This document shows positions 35,330 to 46,938 of a DNA stretch of 64,000 bases, one piece after another. This stretch comes from Rhizoctonia solani. Its lineage: Eukaryota; Basidiomycota; Agaricomycetes; Cantharellales; Ceratobasidiaceae. Made by a program: the position numbers and the translations under genes. The DNA is taken from contig NC_057375.1 in the NCBI RefSeq assembly GCF_016906535.1, positions 496,001-560,000 of the forward strand, written 5' to 3'. The notes under the pieces were generated by a model. That model saw only the letters and a program-made list of their open reading frames with translations. It was not told where the DNA came from and ran no database searches. How positions within the stretch are numbered: position 1 is the stretch's first letter; the number at the start of each line of letters is the position of its first letter.

Positions 35330-36548
35330 TTAGCCAATGATGCACCCTCCCGGCGGGTGCGCGACTCGGTGTTCGAGATCGGAAATCCGCTTCTGGAGCT
35401 CTATACGTTGATTCTCAGACGCTTCTTGGTGTTGCCTCCTCGCTGCCTGTAACTCATCACGCAAAGCCTGCTGACCAGCCTCCATTGCCTTTTGCTGGGC
35501 GCGCGCTTCTTCGGCCTGTTGTTGCCAGCGAACCTGTTCATCATCATAACCCTTCCTCAGGGCCGCGAGCTCACTCTGACGCTTTTCTTCGGCAGCTTTA
35601 GCGTCGAGTTGATACTGTGCTAATTCCTTCTGAGTACGTTCGTCCCTATCCTTTAGCGCCTCCTCCATTTCGGTCTTCAGCTCCGACATCTCCGCCTTGT
35701 GCTTCTCGGCAGCCATGATAAGTTCGTGTTCGACTTCACGCCCTGCCCCTGTATCGGAAAGAGCTTTGCGTTGGACAACAAGTTCTTCTTGAACCTGCAT
35801 AGTTATCGGGTTCTTTTCAAGTAGCATACGAATAATGCTGTGGGCCGACCGTTGGTTTTTGTGAGTACGACGGACCATCGTAGCGCCTTGTTCTATGGCT
35901 GGGAGAAAGAAGTCGGCATGGGTACGAAGCTCATTCTCTCGATTGAGCTGTTCAGAGGTGGGGGGATCGGACCACATGTTGGTAACCAGCAGGACATTGG
36001 AAAGAGAGTCTTTGCCACAGAGTTTGCGAAAGACGTTGAAGGTGCGACGAGAGATTCCGCCAACTCGAATGTCTGAAATCCGGTGCATATAAATAATTCC
36101 AGTAAGTTTGTAGCCTTCCCGGTACCTGGAGCGCTTAAAATGAGCCACCGTATGTGTTTGATTCTCGTTGAACTCACGAAGCGGCCAGAAACCCACTAAT
36201 ACGCTTGAGAATCTCAGTATCCGATAAGTGCGTATCGTCGAATCCGGGAGTGTCGAACAGAACGACGCTCCTATTATCGACTCGAAATACAGGGCTTTGT
36301 TCGACATCTTTGGTGCAAGCATGAGAGTTGTGGCCGACTCGTAGATCACCTCCGCTAGCATCATTGACAAACTAATGATACAAATACGATGAGTAGGGTT
36401 GGAAGGCAATATTGCGTGTCAACTCACGCTTGTTTTCCCGGTACCTGTCGCTCCAAAGATACTGTCGGCCAGTGCGGATGTCAGGAGAGGAAAGCATTAG
36501 TTTACATAGCAAAGCTTACGCAATGAGGGAGACTTTTTGATCAATCAT
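35330..36548 (-). CDS. GTPase (AIG1/GIMAP-like G domain) with long coiled coil and C-terminal CaaX box
   Basis: About 345 aa, four exons, start MIDQKVSLIA at 36,548. G1 P-loop IFGATGTGKTSF is built across two introns; G3 is LFDTPGFDDT; then LSDTEILKRI, GIIYMHRISDIRVGG, and a G4-like LLVTNMWSD (Asn in place of the NKxD Lys context). The N-terminal 200 residues are thus a TRAFAC-type GTPase domain resembling those of AIG1/GIMAP proteins. Residues about 215-335 form a continuous Glu/Lys/Ala/Gln-rich coiled coil (for example RDERTQKELAQYQLDAKAAE). The protein ends GGCIIG: Cys-aliphatic-aliphatic-X, a possible prenylation signal for membrane attachment. The frame is intact. A paralog is at 42,915-44,150. 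Function in fungi is unknown; GIMAPs act in immune cells of animals. Confidence 0.82.
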
Positions 36549-37279
36549 TTTATCGAATAGTTAGGGGAGAGTTGAATCGAGTAAAGTACGAGCAGAGCAG
36601 TGGTAGGAGTAGCTGATAGCAATAGAGCTCAACCTATCGGCCATTTATCTACCCTCGGTGAGGATATCGAATCCGTGACCAAATAGTGGCTACGTGGCTA
36701 TGACCTGCGGATGACTTGAGAATTGATCGGAGTATCGTTATTAAATCTAGGGATTGAAAGGAGCCTCATGGCGAGTGGCTATCTACTGGTATTGTTCTTC
36801 AGTACACAGGGCAAACGTGGAGCTAATTTGGGCGAGTGGCAACAGTGTTCTTCAGCCCCATATATTGTCTCAACGAGTTATCTAGAAGAAGGATCTACGA
36901 TAGAAGCTCTGAACATTCTTTTCGGCACTGCCTAGGCGGAGGCAATCGTGGAGAAGATATATTGCACGATTGTCGAGGTAAGCCCTGCATGGAATGTGTT
37001 TTTGATTTCATATATGTAGGATCTAGAAAGAAATATAATGGGGCTCTCCAAATGAAGTGGGGTTGTGTATGCAGTAGTATACTAAAATCTCGTAGCCACA
37101 AGGCGCTGGTGTGCGGGTGAGTGGTCTTGTTTGCTTATTTGCCTGTAACACAAGCGCCTAGCGCTTGAGCAAGCTAAGGTTGCACTCGACCTTGATCGGT
37201 CTTTTCGTTGCAAAATTGGGCTGGGCGCGATCTTTCCTTGGTCCCAGGTTGTTTTATTTGTCAAATCCGACCGAATAGT
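36549..37279. other. Divergent intergenic region between GTPase and nucleotidyltransferase genes
   Basis: Contains the promoters of two genes transcribed apart. No gene supported; the short frames at 36,723-37,120 lack motifs. Confidence 0.5.
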
Positions 37280-40200
37280 ATGAAGGCTGGACCGACATAT
37301 CATCCACACTTGTTTGATGACATTGAGTTACTACTCAAGGTGGATCTATTCTCACTTGGTTGGGATCTTGCCTAACTATCGACTAGCGACACGCAGCTCC
37401 TCCAGATGCAATGCAAGCTCGGGAGATATTGATTAAGCAAGTCCAAAACTCCATAGCTCAAGCTTTCGGCCACCAGTATCATGTTATCGACCTCACATTT
37501 CACCGAGCCCATACTGTTCTTACCAAGATGAAGGTTGAGCTAGCTATAGTAGTAAGTCTCTAAATGAGTATAAAAACTCGGGACTCTAAATTACTCTAGG
37601 ACGGCCGGACACCAGACGGGGCCCTGCCTCCCATAATCGTTACACCGTAAGGGTGATTTCTCGCTGGATTAGAAAGCGTGACTTTATACTTCCTAGGAAG
37701 CTTGTGTCCACATTAAAGTCATTAAACCTTCAAGCAATATCCGATCCAGCCACAGCGCGTACTTCTGGTCTCCAAGTGGCCACTTCTCCTTCTGCGTCTC
37801 CTTCCACCCCAGGCCGACTTCTTCCGGGACTAGAGTTGAACATAAATTATTCACTTCCGTTTGTATTAACCCGTCTCAGCCTATTCCAGTGTTATTTTGC
37901 TATTCATCCTAATCTTCCTGCTTTGTTTTCTGTTACCCGACTCTGGCTTGAGTCACATTCGCTTTCTGCTATTTCTCCAACGTATTTGGCATCTCTGTGT
38001 ATTAGTTATCTCCAGGTGAGCGTTCGCCCTTATGCATAAGACACGTTAATAGATCGCTCGTAGATCAATTTTGGATTACCAAACTTACAGCGTTCTGAGC
38101 TCGTTGAAGGTATTCGCCAAGACGAACTGACGGACACCTTCAAAAACGAGGTTGCGCAGTGGCGGGTCAGACCCTTGCCCCTGAGCGAACTCCTGATCGG
38201 TTGGTTCCGGTACGCGGGCGATTCTTGCGACGTTCACATCCTCGAGTGACCAATTCTTGTTCTGAAATGCGCAGATACTTCGGGCGGCGCTTCCGCCCCA
38301 AGCAAACCCTGATATCCATCAAAGATGGCGGGCTCCAGAGTCTCCCCCATTCGGGCTCTGCTCTACGCATTTTGGACCCGTTTTCTAAAGATCACGTGCG
38401 TGTATATTCACCCAACCTCTTCCTTCTATGGCTAATTGGTGATCGGTAACTTTGATAGGTGCACACGCCCCTGTCTCCAGCAGATACTGCTCGATTCGTA
38501 AATCTTGCAAAGGCCGCTGGAGACACTCTCGACAAAGCCCGCCCATTAAGAGAAGTGATTGGGCAAGGGCTACCGAATGTTGGTTCCCCGCGTGTGAACA
38601 TAGATCGTGGAATGGCAAGGCAAATTTGGGACATGTACCAGGTATGCCTGCCCCCTGCGACAAAGATCCCGTAGTAAATAAAGGATTAATTTAACTACCT
38701 TTTTCTATCTTATAGGCCAATCAACCCTCTCGACAAACACTTGATAACCGTGCCAAAATAATAGATCGTATCAATACTCTAATCTCTGAACATTTTGGCG
38801 ACGGCTATGAGGTGTTGCAATTTGGAAGCACTGGTTATGGTGTAGATTCGGACTCGAGTGATCTGGACTTGATGATCAAGGTTTTATAAGTCTCTGGTAT
38901 CACTTCAGCGGCTAACGCGTTTGCGGTGTAGGACAATAAGCGTCCAATGGGATTTTCCCCTCATGTTCAGCTGTCAGGTACTTGGGTCGTTACTTTTGCA
39001 TTTATTCTCTCTGATCACCTTCGTAGCCGTATATGATGTCAAGTGAGTTTTTGGAAGTCTGTACATGAACCAAGCTAACCATTTATCAGAACCATAGCCA
39101 AGATACTACGCAAAGCTCGATTCGTGGAGATCTTTGCAATACCTACTGCCTCGGTACCTATAGGTTAGTTACCTCATTCACAGAGCCTCTCCCGCACCGA
39201 TACCACATACACCAGTGAAATGTCGAGATCCATATACCAATATCAAAATCGACGTCAATTGCAATGAGCTTCTTGGCCTACGAAACACTGAACTCTTAGC
39301 CCATTACTGCAATCTTTACCAACCTCTTCGGCCCTTGATATTTTTCTTGAAGCGTTGGGCAAAATCGTATGGACTGAACGATCCGAGTGCACAGACAGGC
39401 CCTCCAGGGTTCAGCAGTTACTGCTTGGCACTAATGACAGTAGCCTATCTTCAGGTCTGTTCGGAATGACTTTCCCATGTCTTCGCGTGCTGACTTGAAA
39501 CTATTAGACTCAAAAGGCGCTTCCTTCTTTACAATCTCAATTTGATGCAGTGCCCGCGAATCGAGATCAACACGGGGTGTGGATGAGGGTCAAAGGAAGG
39601 CCTCCCCTTTGGTGCGATACAAGATGGGAACCACCCACTCGCTGGGATCGAGTGGAATTACCTTTAGAAGAAGTTGTCTATGGGTGGTTCAAGTGAGTTC
39701 ATGGATGGTTATGTATATTCCTGCTGGAATATCGCTGTATTAAAGGTATAGTCTGATCACTTCTTGCTCTCATAGGTTTTGGGGTACAGAAATCAACTAT
39801 GCTCAAACTGGAGTCGATATACGACTTGGAGGCACTATCGAGCGACAGCAAGACACCGGAAGTGCACATGGAAGGGTCACACCTACTGGCCGTCGAAATC
39901 GAAAGGGAAAGAAAGGGGACAGTGTGGCGAGTGCGACGGCAGCCAAGGGAATCACTTCAGAAAATACTAACAGGGTCGCAACGCGAGACGTTTCAAGCTC
40001 TCAGAACGCTGATCATTATGTGGTTGAGAATTCCAATAACACGAGCCAGAATGGGAAGCAGCATAATGAGACTGCGCCACCCACCCCTTCTATTACCGGA
40101 GCTAACGAATTGGTAAGAAGGGGACCCACATCTCCAGCCATAATGTTAATTAGATTTAGGAGGCACGAATGGCACAGGAAGAGTTACAGGATCTCCGTGA

Positions 40201-40593
40201 CGAAGTGGAGAGTGTCCCAGTCGCCAATGGTCGGATAATTGAATATGAACAACCCATCCTGTGGAGGTCTCATACTATGCTGGTCGTCGATCCATTTATC
40301 AGAGTCAAGGTACGCTTACTTACTAATCCGCATAAATTAATCACTGAAATAATATATAGAATGTCGCCGGTAATGTTGCCTATACACAGGTCGAGCTATT
40401 TCGAATGAATTGCCAGCGCACGGCAGAGGCACTGGAGGCTGGGCTTTCATTAGACCGGATAATGGGAGATATAGCGTCTGATCCACCACAGAATGTTGGA
40501 ATGGTGCCTATGCCTATGATGGGGACAGGTGGGGGACGAGGGCGGGGGCGCGGTGGAGGACGGGGAAGGGGGCGAGGAAGGGGGCGAGATTGA
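37280..40593 (+). CDS. Terminal nucleotidyltransferase (Cid1/TUT-like) with an inactive first module and C-terminal RG-rich tail
   Basis: About 840 aa in some fourteen exons, start MKAGPTYHPHLF at 37,280. Enzymes of this family add U or A to RNA 3' ends. Module 1 (residues about 40-370) has FGHQYHVIDLTFHRAHTVLT where a catalytic loop is expected but no Asp pair, followed by PAP-associated-like LLIGWFRYFG and QTLISIKDGG. Module 2 has the active pattern: FGSTGYGVDSDSSDLDLMIK (GS plus DxD), IKIDVNCNE (third Asp), LRPLIFFLKRWAKSYGLNDP, GFSSYCLALMTVAYLQ and VYGWFKFWGTEI. The C-terminus is MMGTGGGRGRGRGGGRGRG, an RNA-binding RG box. A dead plus a live module in tandem recalls animal TUT4/TUT7. All splices checked keep frame. 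Confidence 0.82.
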
Positions 40594-40980
40594 TTTTCAG
40601 AAGTCTAGGAAGGCACGTGTCGAGTACAATATTTCGGCGTGTCGATAAAGGGTCTGATGCTGCCTGATTCAGATGTAGTAACGTTATGTTTGACGAATCG
40701 AGGTGTTGAAGCAGATATGAACGTGGTCGAAGTTTTGAGATCCGATGACATGCGCAAGGTTTTCACATTCATTTATAGTAAACAGTGTTGGATATTCGCG
40801 CTTGCTCGCTTCTCAGTCGGGGACGTAAGTGGCATCTGGTGGGATTGGAGAGGTCTGATTCGTACCACGATCATCGTATCATCTCCGTAGGAATGATCCT
40901 CAACACGAGTCGCCGAAGAGAGTAAGCCAATTAATGTATTCCTTGTTGTTACCTTCTAAATTTATTTTAGGAACATTACA
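40594..40980. other. Short intergenic stretch, no gene seen
   Basis: About 390 nt between the nucleotidyltransferase stop and the next ATG; a frame at 40,639-40,890 shows no motif. It may hold a 5' exon of the F-box-like gene, which I could not demonstrate. Confidence 0.4.
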
Positions 40981-42163
40981 ATGACCTTGATGCCCACTGA
41001 GGTTATCGAGCTCATTGCTTCTCAACTGACCCTTAGCTTTAAAGACGTAATTGCGTTCTCGTTGACTTCGAGGAGGGTACACGAGGCTACCGCGTTTCTC
41101 GTCACAAAACCTTTATTGTCAGAAGATATTCGCGACACAGGCGGTCCAGGAGGTAGAGATAACACATCTATCGGATTGTCAAGGTACGCACTTGGTATTT
41201 AATTGGCTGCACTACACAGTGACTTACTAATGGACGTCCAGAGCTTTAATTGTTGATTTGAAATTTACTTTGGCATCGGAAGAAGCGTCGGTCGAGAGTG
41301 AACAACTGCGGCGCTTACTCGTTAGGGCACCTCGCCTCCGATATCTTGCCCTCCGCCGCCCTCCTCTCTCGATCGAGAATCAAGAAGCCACAATCCGGTG
41401 GGAACCAACTCGATCTAAAACGAGTGCTCACCCCTTCCCCTTGCGGACCTCCCATTTTCAACCTGGGGCGGCTTATCTCTCAAGCCTAACGCATCTCGAT
41501 TTGAACGATTTGAGCATACACCCTATGATACTCCCTCGTTTCCCTAACCTCACACATCTAAAATTATCGCTCAGTGGCCATCAAGACGCGTATCTACCAT
41601 CTGAGGTCATGAACATTATAAGCTTTGCCAAATCTTGTAAATTGGTTGCGTTCGAAGTTGGGATGCATGCTGTGGTAGGACAAAGGGAGCGGCTAAGCGT
41701 GGTCAAGGCGTGTGTCGGTGCATGGCCTGGTTTAAGGATTTTGAATCTAGTGAGCGCTCGCTCAGGACAGAATATTGAGCTTGGGTGATAGCTGGATGAA
41801 ACCAGAGGTAAGTTTTGTTTACCGACAAGTAGGACATCATCTAAATCATGCCAACTTCAGAACGTTGTCAATTCAGCGACAGAGCTAGCCGAGGCCCTCC
41901 AATTTTGCCCTGACCTTGCTACCCTCTCACTCAACCTTTCTGATCATAACCCTGACTATCTTGCTATCATATTCCATCGGCATTGTCCGCTACTTGAGAC
42001 GTTTGGGTGTTTGACGCCGAACAAGATTAAACCCAGTGCTAGACGCCCTTTTATCGAATCATTTGAACTAGTTGTGGCCAGAAGGACTAAACAACACGGA
42101 TGGGTGCGGTGCAAAAGCGGTATAAATGGGGCAGGAGTAGGCATTTTTGGGATGTTCGATTAA
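40981..42163 (+). CDS. F-box-like / leucine-rich repeat protein
   Basis: About 330 aa, start MTLMPTEVIELIASQLT at 40,981, stop TAA at 42,161. The first 40 residues (LMPTEVIELIASQ, then FKDVIAFSLTSRRVHEAT) fit an F-box, the Skp1-binding part of SCF ubiquitin ligases. The rest carries irregular Leu-rich repeats: LRYLALRRPPL, LSSLTHLDLNDLSI, FPNLTHLKLSL, WPGLRILNL, CPDLATLSLNLSD and CPLLETFGCLTP. This is the pattern of fungal F-box/LRR proteins that select substrates. Near 41,770-41,785 the homologous reading switches frame (QNI to LSLGDSWMKPE) without a usable intron, so either one base is missing or the gene is broken there; C-terminal codons then run normally to the stop. Confidence in the F-box is moderate. 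Confidence 0.65.
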
Positions 42164-42914
42164 TTTTGGCTGCCAAGATCCAATTTTTGTACATTATTTC
42201 GAGTTGTATTAAGCTGGTTGAAGTACCTAAAAGAGCTTCAAAATTCCAATGGACTGATTTAAAACTTTAATAAGTCGAAGACCAAGCAAACTACTATAGC
42301 ATAGTTATATGCGTCTAGACCATACCCTACTGTATACCAATCGTCGCTGCATAATGATTCGAGAGCAAACTAAACTCTCATGGGGTGATAGATATTGATC
42401 ATGTCAAAAATACAGAGCCTGCAAAAGAATGTATATATGCGCATAACTAACACCCAAGTAGGACATCCAGGAGTAGAAGTTCAATCGACACATTAGCGCC
42501 CAACGGCCAATTAACGAGACTTTCAAATTGAGCCGTATTCGCCCATCCAAACCCAAGCTAAGCTTAGATTGCGAACATGACAAAGAAATCTCAAAACGGC
42601 GTATATGGAAAAAATTCACCCAAATAAACGAAGTCCCATGTCGCACAGTCTCTGTTATCCTCAAGCTTTCCAGGGTCTCGCCATGAGGCGAATTGTGTGG
42701 ATATTAAGGAACCGCGTGTGGCAATATTTTAATTCAGGCGCGACAGTTGCCACTCGGAATCAAGTGGCTATAGCGCCGGTCAGGACGGATAAAACTTCAA
42801 CTCGACGCTCAGAGTCCGATTCACCCTTCCTTCTCTGCTACGATACAAGTGTTTTGTTGTCTAGCTCCTTAACACCTAATACTTTTTCGTTTATTATCCA
42901 TTTGAATGAAAATA
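42164..42914. other. Intergenic, no gene seen
   Basis: No supported gene; it includes the promoter of the second GTPase gene. The frames at 42,404-42,949 have no motif. Confidence 0.45.
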
Positions 42915-44150
42915 ATGAATACAGACGCGATGAATACAGACGCTCCTAAGTTGATTGCGTACAGTACCTTATTGATGCATCTGGACCATTGCTAATTGTC
43001 TCTCCAGATTCGGAGCTACTGGCACTGGTAAAACGACAGTGAGTATTACTCCGGCTCGCTCCAGCTACTCAGCCACTGATGACTTCTATCTAGTTCATCA
43101 ACGATGCAAGTGGCGAGAACCTTGAAGTGGGAGATGACCTCGAGTCGTGTACACATGAAGTCGCTCCCACTCAGGTATTCAGAATCGACGGCCAAGATGT
43201 TGTTCTGATTGACACCCCCGGGTTCGATGACACTGAACTCAGCGATACCGAGATTCTTAAACGCATTACTGCATTCCTCACATCCAGGTAAGACGTTCGT
43301 TTACCTAAAATAGTCTGAACATGATTGATTAAAGTAATATAAACAATAGCTATAAACGGCTACAAGCTGACGGGCATAATCTACCTTCACCGCATTACCG
43401 ACGTTCGAGTGGGCGGTATTTCTCGTCGTACATTCCAGATTCTCCGTGGATTATGTGGTCAAGAAACTTTGACCAACGTCTTGATTGTCACCAATATGTG
43501 GTCGGACCCACCGACTGCAAAGGAGATTCAAACGAGAAGCAGCTTCGAGATAACTCCAAGTTCTTTCAGCCAGCTATAGGTGCGGGTGCTCGTATGGTTC
43601 GACGGCCTTACAAGGACACTAGATCGGCGCTTGACATCATCCGTATGCTCCTGGAGAAATCACCAGTTACAATGAAAGTCCAGCGCCAAATAGTCGATGA
43701 AGGAGAAGGCTTCTATTCAACTGAGGCGGCTAAGGTACTGGGGGAAGAACTCGCCAAGATGGAACAGAAATACATCAAAGAGATGGAAGAGGTGAAGGAA
43801 GAGCTACGTCAAGCGAAGGAGCAAATAACACCCAAGCCCTATCGGAGCTTCAAGATTTCCTCGCCCAGTCCATCGCAGAGTCTGCTCGACTTTCCAGGGA
43901 GATCCAGTCACTTAGGGAGGGTTTTGAAGAAGAGCGCTTGCGGTGGGAAAGCCGAGTCACCAATGCGGAGAGAGTACGGAGCGATGCAGAGAAAAGGCAG
44001 CAAGAGATGGAACTTGAACTTAAAGAGTTACAAAGCCGCGCCGACCGAGCGAGTGGAGAAGAACTCAGGAGATTGGAAAGAATGATCAATGAAATACTGA
44101 AAAAGATAGAAACACTTAAAGCCTACAAGCAGAGTTGCGTCATTATGTAG
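42915..44150 (+). pseudogene. GTPase with coiled coil and CaaX box, paralog with frameshifts
   Basis: Same architecture as 35,330-36,548. Start MNTDAMNTDAPKLIA (a 15-nt duplication repeats MNTDA). Then P-loop FGATGTGKTT, LIDTPGFDDT, LSDTEILKRIT, GIIYLHRITDVRVGGISRRT, VLIVTNMWSDPPT, a coiled-coil tail, and the end KQSCVIM, a textbook CaaX box. Homology runs over the full length, but the frame changes three times: in ATAAAC near 43,352, CAAAC near 43,529 and CAAAT near 43,822, all short A runs. If these are real, the protein is lost after the G3 region; if they are sequencing errors, this is a normal gene. The intron positions before and after the P-loop match the paralog. Confidence 0.75.
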
Positions 44151-44352
44151 CTAGCACGTGCTGTTGGACAAGCCAATTTTGAGGCTAATCATGGTCGACA
44201 ATCAACAAATAAAACACACATTTCAAGTTGATTATTTAATATGGGGGCGTCATAATACAGGCACGTGGGATTGGAATTTCGTTCTTCTCCACGACCGCAT
44301 TACCTGTTCGACATACCGACCCCGCGGCATGACGTTGTGATCTTCATCCTTA

Positions 44353-46316
44353 ATGTCGACTTTGCCTTCTAGACCACGATTTACTCGCTCCAGGAATGGA
44401 TGCATAACCTGTAAAGCAAAGTAAACTCTACGCCTTCCGTTTGCCAGCCCTGAAACTTACTGTCGGAAACCTCCAAGGCGTAAAAAGTGCGATGAAAGAC
44501 GACCAATTTGCTCGCGCTGCACCAAAGCTGATTCCGAGTGTATCTGGCCCTCCGAATATCGTGTATTTGATCCTCAAGTTGAATCCTTTCCTAGTGACTA
44601 CGGCGCTACAAACGGGTTCCCTCAGCCTATTTCTAATCCGGCGGGACTGAATACTAGCATTTTTCTTGTTCCTCAATTGAAAAACACCAGTTCTCTTCCC
44701 AACAAATGTCTACTAGGATACCGGCTTGGGGATGTCAAATCTTGAGCTAATCTGGAATGAACTTGAAGAGCTGTCTTTGACTAATTTAGTGATGCTACAT
44801 CCAAGTCTCCATCTGATGAACCCGGGTCAATTGATCACGGAACTCTAGTCGTCAATTCGAAGCTATTAGAATACGCGCGAGACTATGGGCCCAAAAGTAG
44901 TATGGCCGCCAGCCGCAGACGCTTTTGATCCGGAAGGGATTATGCCACTGGCACAGCAATCCACCGGCGTGCCCAGGATCATAGATGATCCTATTTTTCA
45001 AGATGTTCGCGATTTTTGTAAGTATACCTGCTGTCGTCCATAGCTACTAACTTATCCGACACTTGAGGTAGTCGAAAAGTTTTCTGACTCGATTTTTCTA
45101 TAATTATGCAACAATTCACGAAAACCTTCACGTTCGAATAAGACGTAGGTTCGGGGCTTCAATGTCTCTTAAATATGGAATGCTTGGAATGGCTGCATTG
45201 TTCCGATCGAATTATGAACATTCAGTAGTGCCTACGTCGATGCAAAAAAGTACCAAGGAGTTACATCGACTTACGTCACGCATGATTCAACTCGAACTAG
45301 AGAATGATGCCATTTCCCCTTGGATAAAGCTAGCAGGCTTGTGGGAATTATTGAACTACGAAGTGAGCTATCTCCCACTATACTTGGTTCGGTGATAACA
45401 TCTACGCGTAGTATTTTGACGGAATTCTGTCCTCTTATTATGCCCACCTTAACCAAGCCGCCTCCGTCGTTCGGCTCGCCTTAGGAAGCAACACCATCGA
45501 CATTCTGAAATTGAGCGGAGAGCAAACTTTCGATCTTCGTTGTATTGCATGGGCCGACATCCTAAGTAGCATGGCGCTTACTCGTCCCACCTTGCTCAAC
45601 TATGAATCGGATATTCACAACCGACCTCAATACGACGACTCTGGTGATCCTGACAAAGGAGTAGAATGGGTTTTTTGGATGCCCTGATATTTTGGCCATT
45701 CTCATGGCTCGCACGAGCGCACTGAGACATGCTTGCATTTCATTCGAGGAAAAGTAGAATGTGGGCATGAAATTCAACAACTTGTCTGTGATTGGAAATT
45801 TCGACCCGTCCCTGCACAACGTTCGGCGTTACGAGTAGCACGAGTTGCCTCACAGGAGATATGGCGTCACGCAGCTATTTTATACATACATCAGGTGAGC
45901 CCTTGTCCGAGCGCATATAACTAGGATTGTTATTCTGACTATAGTATTTTCTCAAGTCGATACTCAAATCTGATTCCAGTAATCCTGTTGTAAGAAACTC
46001 GGTCAAACTTATCATCCAAATTGCGTCTACACTCATTCCTGGAGTAAACCCCGATTGTTTCCTTGCAGTCCCATATTTCATTGTACGTTGGTCATATTGC
46101 TCACATGACATGTTCACTACAACACATAATAGGCCGGATCGTTCGCAGCGGTTCAGAAGGATAGGTATACCTTGAGATCCCGGATCCTAACTAGCGGAAA
46201 CGAGGGGTTTTTTGAGGCATCTAGTAGTGGCGCTCGACGATTTGTGGAAAGAAACAGATGCCAAGGGACGCCTCACCACTTGGTCGGAGCGTTACCCGCC
46301 CAGAATTGTGTTTTAG
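44353..46316 (+). pseudogene. Zn2Cys6 transcription factor with fungal-specific C-terminal domain, frameshifted copy
   Basis: Start MSTLPSRPRFTRSRNGCITC at 44,353. The zinc cluster is complete once a 55-nt intron is removed: C-X2-C-X6-C-X6-C-X2-C-X6-C, ending RRPICSRCTKADSECIWP, so it should bind CGG-type sites. The remainder aligns with the factor at 54,022-52,027: KYGMLGMAALFRSNYE, NTIDILKLSGEQTFDL, RVARVASQEIWRHAAILY, and the end DDLWKETDAKGRLTTWSERY. Frame breaks occur near 44,848 (CTCTAG), 44,893 (A4), 45,671 (T6), 45,750 (A4) and 46,208 (T6). The last exon reaches TAG at 46,314. Either a decayed paralog or a working gene with base-calling indels. Confidence 0.75.
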
Positions 46317-46938
46317 AGTACTCCTTTACTTATACCTGAACTACTTACTTTGATTTCAGCTAACATTTACGAACTTTAATCATAATTACAAGTATTTTTC
46401 ACCCAGCGGCAAGCCGCACTTCTTGATGATTGATAATAATCGAAACGTTAGCCGCGAGAGCGAAACAATTAATGATGCAGGTCACATCCGCTGTGGAGTC
46501 CCACGCCGCGTGGCTTCCTCGACCATATCTACTGAATTACTATTTCTTTCAACTACCACATGATACAGTATCGCGAGCCCCAATTAAAAGCGTTTGCGTT
46601 TTTCTCTTCAATCCTAACGCGAATATGCCTGGTTGTTCTCTTGGGTGTAAGATAACACACAGTCCTCAGAGCATAGCACACACGAACAACTTGGTAATAT
46701 GCCACGCCTTGAACTCTCTCGATTGAATGCTCCAAGGTCCGAAATGGTCACAGGACCTTCAAGTCAATCCTCACGTTATTCGGCTCGCTGCATACCAACC
46801 TACCGGTTACCTGGTGGCGTTGATGTCGAGGATGGAGACGGGGTCGACCCTGCGGGTCTTACTTCGCCCGAAAATATATAAAGCAACAGTTCAAGATCAG
46901 CAAGCTTTCATTCATCCTTACACTCTTACATTTGCACC
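46317..46938. other. Intergenic upstream of the GNAT gene
   Basis: No gene. A TATA box, TATATAAA, at 46,875-46,882 lies about 57 nt upstream of the ATG at 46,939. Confidence 0.5.
46875..46882 (+). promoter_or_regulatory. TATA box of the GNAT gene
   Basis: TATATAAA, 57 nt before the GNAT start codon, at the usual distance for a short-leader fungal promoter. Confidence 0.5.

Noticed and set aside
37082..37280. Possible tRNA or structured RNA (GCGCCTAGCGCTTGAGCAAGC)
   Set aside because: A short hairpin is possible but no cloverleaf with conserved T-loop bases could be drawn.
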